Source: Paracoccaceae bacterium
GTDB taxonomy: Bacteria; Pseudomonadota; Alphaproteobacteria; Rhodobacterales; Rhodobacteraceae
Direction of reading: 5' to 3'
Length of the DNA stretch: 7,218 nucleotides
Assembly (NCBI GenBank): GCA_020441345.1
Contig: JAGRMK010000151.1
Coordinates: 1 to 7,218 of the forward strand
Each line of letters begins with the position of its first letter. Position 1 is the stretch's first letter. This document shows positions 1 to 5,059 of this stretch, in pieces. Position numbers and translations under genes: made by a program. The notes below the pieces were generated by a model that worked only from the letters and a program-made list of their open reading frames with translations, did no database searches and was not told where the DNA came from.

Positions 1-633
1 CCGACCGGCAATTTCGGCGATATTTTCGCGGGCTATATCGCGCGCAAGATGGGTCTTCCGATCGAAAAGCTGGTGATCGCCACGAACCAGAACGACATCC
101 TGCACCGCTGTTTGACGACCGGTGTCTATAAGACCGATACCGTGCATCCGTCGATCAGCCCGTCGATGGATATCCAGGTCTCGTCGAATTTCGAGCGCGC
201 GCTGTTCGATGCCTATGGGCGCGATGGCGCCGCCGTGGCGCAGATCATGGATGAGTTGAAGGCCACCGGAGAGTTCACCGTCAGCCAGGGGGCGCTGCAG
301 GCGTTGCGCGAGGTCTTTACCTCGGGCCGTGTATCGGAAGAGGAAACCTCGGCCAGCATTGCGCAGACCCTGGCGCATTCCGCCGAGTTGCTATGCCCGC
401 ATTCTGCTGTCGGCACTGCGGTTGCCGCGCAGCACCTTGGCGCGACGCCGATGATCACGCTGGCCACGGCGCATCCGGCCAAGTTCCCCGACGCCGTCGA
501 GGCCGCGTCGGGTGTTCGCCCGCCCCTGCCGCCGCGCATGGCCGACCTGTTCGAGCGCCCCGAACGCATCACCCGCATGACTGCCGACCGCGCAGCGATG
601 CAAGCGCTGATCCTCGACCGCGTGGGGGCCTGA
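1..633 (+). CDS. thrC: Threonine synthase, C-terminal part (5' end outside window)
   Basis: This is the last 210 residues of a pyridoxal-phosphate enzyme that converts O-phospho-L-homoserine to L-threonine and phosphate, the final step of threonine biosynthesis in the cytoplasm. The frame is open from base 1. It begins with the hallmark PTGNFGDIFAGYIARKMGLP block, the glycine/asparagine loop that contacts the cofactor phosphate in this fold. TNQNDILHR and HPSISPSMDIQVSSNFERAL follow, both typical of the longer threonine synthase class of proteobacteria and yeast. The PLP-binding lysine and the N-terminal domain lie upstream, outside the window. The Met codon at 49 is internal, not a start. 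The TGA stop overlaps the ATG of the peptidase gene (TGATG), so the two are probably translationally coupled. The C-terminal part shows no damage. The identification is secure. Confidence 0.96.
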   Translation, partial: PTGNFGDIFAGYIARKMGLPIEKLVIATNQNDILHRCLTTGVYKTDTVHPSISPSMDIQVSSNFERALFDAYGRDGAAVAQIMDELKATGEFTVSQGALQALREVFTSGRVSEEETSASIAQTLAHSAELLCPHSAVGTAVAAQHLGATPMITLATAHPAKFPDAVEAASGVRPPLPPRMADLFERPERITRMTADRAAMQALILDRVGA

Positions 634-1892
634 TGCATCAGATCACAACGCTGTCGAACGGGTTTCGTATCGTCACCGAACCGATGCCGGGCCTGGCTTC
701 GGCGGCGGTTGGCATCTGGGTGACGGCGGGCGCGCGCCACGAACGAGCCGACCAGAACGGCATCGCGCATTTCCTGGAGCACATGGCGTTCAAGGGCACG
801 GCGAAGCGCACCAGCTTGCAGATCGCCGAGGAAATCGAGGATGTCGGCGGCTATATCAACGCCTACACCAGCCGCGAGATGACCGCTTATTATGCCCGCG
901 TGCTGGAGGCCGACGTGCCGCTGGCTTTGGACGTGATCGCGGATATCGTCCTGAACCCGGCGTTCGATGCCCGCGAGATCGAGGTCGAGCGCCACGTGAT
1001 TCTGCAGGAAATCGGACAGGCGCTGGACACGCCCGACGATGTAATCTTCGACTGGTTGCAAGAAGCGACCTATCCCGATCAGCCGCTGGGCCGTCCTATC
1101 CTGGGTCCGGCAGAGCGCATTGCCAAATACGGTGCAGCCGATCTGCGCGGCTTTGTAGCGGGGCATTACGGGCCGGGTCAGCTGATCCTGGCGGCGTCGG
1201 GCGCCGTGCACCACGACCGGCTGGTGCGCATGGCCGAAGCGCTGTTCGGCCATCTCTCGCCGCTTGCCGCCGCACCGTTGCATCCTGCCCGCTTTGCCTG
1301 CAACGAGCGGCGTGAGGTCAAGGCGCTGGAACAGGCGCATTTCGCGCTGGCGATCGAGGGGCCGGGCTATCGCGATCCCGATATCTATACGGCGCAGGTC
1401 TATTCCGGGGTGATGGGTGGTGGCATGTCGTCGCGCCTGTTCCAGAAACTGCGCGAGGAACGCGGGTTGTGCTATACGACCTTTGCGCAGGCGGGGGCGC
1501 ATGACGATACCGGCTCGATTACGCTCTATGCCGGCACCGGCGCCGAGGATCTGGCCGAACTGGCCAACCTGACAATCGACGAACTCAGGCGTGCAACCGA
1601 AGACCTCACCGAGGCCGAGGTCGCGCGGGCCCGCACCCAGATGAAGGCCGGGTTGCTGATGGGGCTGGAAAGCCCGTCGAGCCGCGCCGAACGGCTGGCG
1701 CGCCTGCTGGCGATCTGGGGCCGGGTTCCAAGCCTGTCGGAAACCATTGAGCGGATCGAGGCAGTCGATCTGGCCGCGCTGCGCGGGTTCGCGGAAAAGC
1801 TGGTCGGCGACGGACGGGTCAGCATGGCTCTCTATGGGCCGGTAGAGGGTGCGCCGACGCTGGAGGCGCTGCGCGAAAGGTTGGTGGCCTGA
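633..1892 (+). CDS. M16B family zinc metallopeptidase (mitochondrial processing peptidase-like)
   Basis: A 419-residue single-unit M16 peptidase, the usual length for bacterial M16B proteins, which act as dimers related to the mitochondrial processing peptidase beta subunit. The inverted zinc motif HFLEH is intact (His46, catalytic Glu49, His50). The likely third ligand is Glu126 in ERHVILQEI, at the spacing the family requires. The C-terminal half carries MGGGMSSRLFQKLREERGLCY-type sequence (residues 261-281), which helps form the substrate site. No signal peptide is visible, so it is probably cytoplasmic. Its natural substrate cannot be told from sequence. The ATG at 633 is chosen because it overlaps the thrC stop, has a G-rich stretch (624-628) just upstream, and starts at the family's normal N-terminus (MHQITTLSNGFRIVTEPMPG). 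The longer open frame from 393 only reads through thrC. The stop overlaps the next start (TGATG). Confidence 0.95.
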   Translation: MHQITTLSNGFRIVTEPMPGLASAAVGIWVTAGARHERADQNGIAHFLEHMAFKGTAKRTSLQIAEEIEDVGGYINAYTSREMTAYYARVLEADVPLALDVIADIVLNPAFDAREIEVERHVILQEIGQALDTPDDVIFDWLQEATYPDQPLGRPILGPAERIAKYGAADLRGFVAGHYGPGQLILAASGAVHHDRLVRMAEALFGHLSPLAAAPLHPARFACNERREVKALEQAHFALAIEGPGYRDPDIYTAQVYSGVMGGGMSSRLFQKLREERGLCYTTFAQAGAHDDTGSITLYAGTGAEDLAELANLTIDELRRATEDLTEAEVARARTQMKAGLLMGLESPSSRAERLARLLAIWGRVPSLSETIERIEAVDLAALRGFAEKLVGDGRVSMALYGPVEGAPTLEALRERLVA

Positions 1893-2488
1893 TGCTGGGG
1901 ATCACGTTGTCGTCCAGGCGCCGGTTCCGGTTGGAAACGGATCGCATGGTGATGCGTTTGCCCGAGCATTCGGACTATCGGCAATGGGCATCGCTGCGCG
2001 AGGCCAGCGCCGGGTTTCTGACGGCCTGGGAGCCCACGTGGTCCGCCGACCACCTGACGCGCCGCAGCTTCACCGGCCGGGTGCAATGGGCGGCGCGCAT
2101 TCACGCTCAGGGCACCGGGTTGCCGCTGTTCCTGGAGCGTCGCGCCGACGGTCAACTGCTGGGCGCGATCACCATGGATCACATTCGCCGAGGGCCGGCG
2201 CAGGTCGGAACCATCGGCTACTGGATCGGTCAGCCCTATGCTCGGCAAGGCTACATGCGCGAGGCGATCCGCATGCTCGTGCATCATGCTTTCACCGACA
2301 TGGATCTCAGCCGGATCGAGGCTGCCTGCCTGCCGGAAAACGCCGCGTCGCGGGCTGTGCTGGAAAAGACCGGATTCAAATACGAAGGGGTCGCGCAAAG
2401 CTACCTTCAGATCAACGGGCGCTGGCGCAATCATGTGCTTTATTCCAATCTGCGCGGCGACCGGCGTGGGCGCACCGATGTCGGATGA
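1892..2488 (+). CDS. GNAT N-acetyltransferase, RimJ/RimL-like
   Basis: A 198-residue acetyl-CoA-dependent N-acetyltransferase of the RimJ/RimL type, a group that acetylates N-terminal residues of ribosomal proteins S5 and L7/L12 but also includes many enzymes with other substrates. Typical features are the opening RLETDRMVMRLPEHSDY (about residues 13-29), the beta4-alpha3 acetyl-CoA loop in IGYWIGQPYARQGYMREA (108-125, pyrophosphate-binding stretch RQGYM), and the late block ACLPENAASRAVLEKTGF (145-162), whose Asn and Ser are the usual cofactor contacts. The first ATG (1892) overlaps the peptidase stop as TGATG and has AAGG at 1877-1880. A later in-frame ATG at 1946 would cut into the first conserved strand, so it is not preferred. 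The 3' end overlaps the next gene by 11 nt. The actual substrate is unknown; ribosomal protein acetylation is a family-based guess. Confidence 0.9.
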   Translation: MLGITLSSRRRFRLETDRMVMRLPEHSDYRQWASLREASAGFLTAWEPTWSADHLTRRSFTGRVQWAARIHAQGTGLPLFLERRADGQLLGAITMDHIRRGPAQVGTIGYWIGQPYARQGYMREAIRMLVHHAFTDMDLSRIEAACLPENAASRAVLEKTGFKYEGVAQSYLQINGRWRNHVLYSNLRGDRRGRTDVG

Positions 2489-2873
2489 CGCCTCGATCCG
2501 GGTTCTGCTGTTGCAAGGCATCAATGTGGGCGGGCGCAACCGGCTGCCGATGGCGGATCAGCGGGCACTGTTGACGGAGCTCGGTTTCAAGGACCTGCAA
2601 ACCCATATCCAGAGCGGCAATGCGGTGTTTCGGATCCCTGGCGGTTTCTTGCATCGCCCGGCCGAGCCGTTGCGATTGCAGGCCCTGCATGCACTTGCCG
2701 CGCCCGATGAGCGGTTTGCCCTGTCCGACGAGGCTTTTTGTCTGCACGCGCCGTCTGGTATCGGACGGTCGCGGTTGGCTGCGCGGGCCGAGACCCTGCT
2801 GGGCGTGCCGATGACGATGCGCAACCAGCGCGTGACCGAAGCCGTGGCGCGCCCCGCGTCGCAACTCCTGTGA
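2478..2873 (+). CDS. DUF1697 family protein, internally shortened
   Basis: A 131-residue protein of the uncharacterised DUF1697 family; no biochemical role is established. The N-terminal signature is clear: LLLQGINVGGRNRLPMADQR (residues 10-29), then LGFKDLQTHIQSGNAVF (35-51). So is the C-terminal signature: ERFALSDEAFCLHAPSGIGR (78-97), then LLGVPMTMRN (107-116). As I recall the family, members are usually about 175-180 residues, with roughly 45-55 residues between IQSGNxVF and the FL..P segment that precedes the ERF block. Here that middle section is absent although the frame is open throughout, which points to an in-frame internal deletion near nt 2630-2670. The product may be inactive. 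The ATG at 2478 lies inside the end of the acetyltransferase gene (11-nt overlap) and gives the expected N-terminus. Upstream Met codons in this frame belong to read-through of the acetyltransferase gene. Confidence 0.85.
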   Translation: MSDDASIRVLLLQGINVGGRNRLPMADQRALLTELGFKDLQTHIQSGNAVFRIPGGFLHRPAEPLRLQALHALAAPDERFALSDEAFCLHAPSGIGRSRLAARAETLLGVPMTMRNQRVTEAVARPASQLL

Positions 2874-2878
2874 AGAGG
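2874..2878 (+). promoter_or_regulatory. Ribosome binding site of the FAD oxidoreductase gene
   Basis: AGAGG lies 7 nt before the ATG at 2886, immediately after the DUF1697 stop codon. It is the clearest Shine-Dalgarno sequence in the first gene cluster. It indicates that this gene is initiated independently rather than only by coupling to the shortened gene before it. Confidence 0.7.
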
Positions 2879-2885
2879 TGAGACG

Positions 2886-4295
2886 ATGCTGAACCCGGTC
2901 GAGTCCGGCTTTCTGGAAACCCTCGCGGCGCAACTGCCCGCCGGAACCCTGCGCGCGGCTGAAACACGCTATCTTGAGGAACCACGCGGACGCTACTTCG
3001 GCCAGGCCGGGGCGGTGGCCTGTCCGGGGTCAACCCAAGAGGTGTCGGCGATCTTGCGCGCGGCGCATGCGGCGCGTGTCGGCGTGATCCCCTATGGCGG
3101 CGGCACCGGGCTGGTCGGCGGGCAGGTGATGACCGAGGGGCCAATGCCTTTGCTGCTGTCGCTGGAACGGATGAATCGAATCCGGACGCTGGACCCAAAG
3201 GGCAATGCCCTGATTGCCGAGGCCGGATGCGTTCTGGCCACGGTTCAGGACGCCGCAGAGCAGGCCGGGCGGCTGTTTCCGGTCTCGCTTGGCTCCGAGG
3301 GGACGGCGCGGATCGGCGGGCTTTTGGGCACCAACGCGGGCGGCACCGGTGTATTGCGATGGGGCAACATGCGCGACCAATGCCTTGGGCTCGAGGTGGT
3401 GCTGGCCGACGGCCGCGTGATGCAGGGACTCAAACGGCTGCGCAAGGACAATCTGGGCTACGATCTGCGCCATCTGTTGATCGGTGCCGAGGGAACGCTG
3501 GGGGTGATCACCGCCGCCAGCCTGCGCATGGTGCCCCGGCCGGCCCGCACCGGTGCGGCGATGCTGGTGGTGCGCGATCCGGCGGCGGCGCTGGACCTGC
3601 TGGGGCTGGCGCAGGCGCGGCTGGGCGAGGGAGTGTCGGGGTTCGAATTGATTGGCGGCATGGGGATGCGGTTTCTGGCCGAGGTCATGCCGCAGGTGCG
3701 CCAGCCTTTCGACGCGGTGCCCGACTGGACGGTGCTGGTCGACCTGGGGCTGCCCGAGGGGCTGGATCCGGCGGCGGAACTCGAGGCCCTGTTCGAGGAA
3801 GCCGCCGAACAGGGGCTGGTGCTGGACGGGGTGATCGCGCAGAACGAGGCGCAGCGCGCGCAATTCTGGGCCCTGCGCGAGGCGATCCCCGAGGCCAACC
3901 GGCTGATCGGCGCGATTTCGAGCCACGATGTTTCGGTGCCGCTGGAGGCCCTGCCTGGGTTTATCGATGCAGGGGCGCAGGCGTTGGCAGAGCTTGGCGA
4001 GTTCCGCATCAACTGTTTTGGCCATGTCGGCGATGGCAACCTGCATTTCAACGTCTTTCCTCCTCAGGGCGAACCACGGGCCGCCTATGACCCGCTGCGG
4101 CGCAAGGTTATGGACGTGGTGCACGATCTGGTTGCCGAGCAAGGCGGATCGGTCAGCGCAGAGCATGGTGTCGGGCGGATGAAAGTGTCGGATCTGGAAC
4201 GCTATGGCGACCCTGTCGCGCTGGAGATGATGCGCGCGATCAAGGCGGTGCTGGATCCGCATGGCATTCTCAACCCCGGCGCAGTCTTGCGCTGA
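2886..4295 (+). CDS. FAD-linked 2-hydroxyacid dehydrogenase, D-2-hydroxyglutarate dehydrogenase-like
   Basis: A 469-residue flavoprotein of the VAO/PCMH superfamily, in the GlcD / D-lactate / D-2-hydroxyglutarate dehydrogenase group. It should oxidise a D-2-hydroxyacid to the 2-keto acid and pass electrons to an acceptor protein or quinone. The FAD-binding half (about 40-220) carries PYGGGTGLVGGQV (69-81), LGSEGTARIGGLLGTNAGGT (135-154) and DNLGYDLRHLLIGAEGTLGV (188-207). The C-terminal FAD-oxidase C domain carries Arg331 in FWALREAIPEAN, FGHVGDGNLHFNV (His380, His387) and VSAEHGVGRMK (Glu426, His427). These match in order and spacing the substrate arginine and zinc ligands known for D-2-hydroxyglutarate dehydrogenase. 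The protein ends in the normal DPHGILNPG motif. It has no 4Fe-4S domain and no adjacent glcE/glcF, so a glycolate oxidase subunit is less likely. The exact substrate (2-hydroxyglutarate, lactate or another) is inferred only. It is the last gene of the cluster; the hairpin begins at its stop codon. Confidence 0.93.
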   Translation: MLNPVESGFLETLAAQLPAGTLRAAETRYLEEPRGRYFGQAGAVACPGSTQEVSAILRAAHAARVGVIPYGGGTGLVGGQVMTEGPMPLLLSLERMNRIRTLDPKGNALIAEAGCVLATVQDAAEQAGRLFPVSLGSEGTARIGGLLGTNAGGTGVLRWGNMRDQCLGLEVVLADGRVMQGLKRLRKDNLGYDLRHLLIGAEGTLGVITAASLRMVPRPARTGAAMLVVRDPAAALDLLGLAQARLGEGVSGFELIGGMGMRFLAEVMPQVRQPFDAVPDWTVLVDLGLPEGLDPAAELEALFEEAAEQGLVLDGVIAQNEAQRAQFWALREAIPEANRLIGAISSHDVSVPLEALPGFIDAGAQALAELGEFRINCFGHVGDGNLHFNVFPPQGEPRAAYDPLRRKVMDVVHDLVAEQGGSVSAEHGVGRMKVSDLERYGDPVALEMMRAIKAVLDPHGILNPGAVLR

Positions 4296-4346
4296 GGGCG
4301 CGCGCGCGGCGCTGCCACCCACCCACCCCGCTTGCGCGCGCGCCCT
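4295..4346 (+). terminator. Probable transcription terminator hairpin after the FAD oxidoreductase gene
   Basis: A perfect 13-bp inverted repeat, AGGGCGCGCGCGC (4295-4307) and GCGCGCGCGCCCT (4334-4346), encloses a 26-nt loop. It starts on the last base of the stop codon. All but one pair are G-C, so the RNA hairpin should be very stable. Only a poor T-rich stretch follows (TTGGTTGT, 4346-4353), so it is not a textbook intrinsic terminator. It could instead work with Rho or protect the mRNA 3' end. The repeat is directly visible; the terminator role is inferred from its position. Confidence 0.65.
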
Positions 4347-4380
4347 TGGTTGTCACGGTGCGCGAAGAGGGTGGCCGGGC

Positions 4381-4404
4381 TTGAGTATTTTGGGCAAGAT
4401 GAAA
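4381..4404 (+). other. AT-richer intergenic element, possibly recurrent in Rhodobacteraceae
   Basis: The stretch beginning TTGAGTATTTTGGGCAAGAT and ending GAAA stands out against the GC-rich surroundings. It lies 34 nt after the terminator stem. I recall similar TTGAGTATTT..GGxAAGATGAAA strings after gene ends in Rhodobacteraceae genomes, but cannot verify this here. It does not fit a clear sigma-70 promoter or ribosome binding site. Its function, if any, is unknown. Confidence 0.35.
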
Positions 4405-4480
4405 CACGCTGGGGCATCAGTCGATCCGGCCGGGCGGCGATACTTCTCTGGCGGGCCGTGGAGCCGGGATCACGGTTGGG

Positions 4481-4500
4481 CAAGGGCCGGGATACCCTTG
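4481..4500 (+). other. Small inverted repeat upstream of the YhbS-like gene
   Basis: CAAGGG (4481-4486) and CCCTTG (4495-4500) form a perfect 6-bp stem with an 8-nt loop. A T-rich stretch follows (4501-4519, GATTTGATCTTGGATTTTA). It resembles a weak terminator or a small regulatory hairpin between the two transcription units, but a stem this short can arise by chance. I saw no convincing -35/-10 pair between 4347 and 4564; TTGATC (4504-4509) has no good partner. Confidence 0.25.
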
Positions 4501-4554
4501 GATTTGATCTTGGATTTTACGCGTGCTAGGGCCGGGTTCAGCGGTTTTCCGGTC

Positions 4555-4560
4555 GGAGGG
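4555..4560 (+). promoter_or_regulatory. Ribosome binding site that fixes a GTG start
   Basis: GGAGGG is a strong Shine-Dalgarno match 4 nt before the GTG at 4565. It favours that GTG over the in-frame GTG at 4523, which has no purine-rich sequence upstream (it is preceded by TTGGATTTTAC). Confidence 0.75.
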
Positions 4561-4564
4561 ACGG

Positions 4565-5053
4565 GTGGATCTGAGGCAGGAAGAGACCGGCGACTGGTGG
4601 GAAGTCGAGGCGCTTTACGACTTGTGCTTTGCCCCCGGGCGCACGGCCTTGTCGTCGTATCGGTTGCGCGACGAGGTGCCGCCGGTCGCGCCCTTGTGCC
4701 TGCTGCTGCGCGACGAGACCGGCGCTCTGGTCGGTGCCATCCGTCAATGGCCGGTGCGCGTGGGTCAGGTGCCGGCCTTGCTGCTGGGACCGGTTGCGGT
4801 GCATCCGACGCGGCAGGGCGAGGGGTTGGCGCAGCATCTGATTGAAGAAAGCGTCGCCCGGGCCCGGGCCCTGGGGTGGGAGCGCGAGCTTCTGGTGGGG
4901 GATGAGCCCTATTACCGGCGCTTCGGGTTTCGGCATCTGGCCGGGGTGATCATGCCACCGCCAACCAATCCCGACCGGGTGCTGGGCCTCGATCTGGTCG
5001 ACGGAGCGTGGCAAGGGGTCAGCGGACCCGTGCGGCGGTTCGTGGAGCCCTGA
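4565..5053 (+). CDS. GNAT N-acetyltransferase, YhbS-like
   Basis: A 162-residue acetyltransferase of the GNAT fold, resembling the YhbS group. The acetyl-CoA motif A is canonical: LLLGPVAVHPTRQGEGLAQH (residues 72-91) contains the Q/RxxGxG/A pyrophosphate loop RQGEGL (83-88) on the usual V-x-P strand. The later VGDEPYYRRFGF (111-122) is the typical YhbS block, followed by MPPPTNP (130-136). The substrate is unknown; members acetylate small molecules or proteins. The start is taken as GTG 4565 because of the GGAGGG just upstream and because the protein then begins close to the conserved WWEVEALYDLCF strand. An upstream in-frame GTG at 4523 would add 14 residues with no conserved character. The gene lies alone after the terminator hairpin, so it probably has its own promoter, though none is obvious. 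It converges on ptsP with 6 bp between stop codons. Confidence 0.9.
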   Translation: MDLRQEETGDWWEVEALYDLCFAPGRTALSSYRLRDEVPPVAPLCLLLRDETGALVGAIRQWPVRVGQVPALLLGPVAVHPTRQGEGLAQHLIEESVARARALGWERELLVGDEPYYRRFGFRHLAGVIMPPPTNPDRVLGLDLVDGAWQGVSGPVRRFVEP

Positions 5054-5059
5054 CGGTGT

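Noticed and set aside
213..1502. Long minus-strand open frame of 429 codons opposite thrC and the peptidase gene
   Set aside because: Its translation has no recognisable domain, is rich in Arg/His/Gln as expected for the antisense of high-GC genes, and lies opposite two confidently identified genes.
3030..4322. Minus-strand open frame of 430 codons opposite the FAD oxidoreductase gene
   Set aside because: Same reasoning: low-complexity, His/Gln/Arg-rich translation opposite a well-supported flavoprotein.
4332..4529. Possible 65-codon small gene in the intergenic region
   Set aside because: It starts inside the terminator stem, has no Shine-Dalgarno sequence, and its translation matches nothing I recognise; part of it is just the translated intergenic element at 4381-4404.
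4504..4530. Possible sigma-70 promoter with TTGATC as -35
   Set aside because: The sequence 15-18 nt downstream (TGCTAG/TAGGGC) is a poor -10, so it is not supportable as a promoter.
4523..4564. Longer N-terminus for the YhbS-like acetyltransferase using GTG at 4523
   Set aside because: No ribosome binding site precedes it and the extra 14 residues look non-conserved, while GGAGGG stands right before the GTG at 4565.
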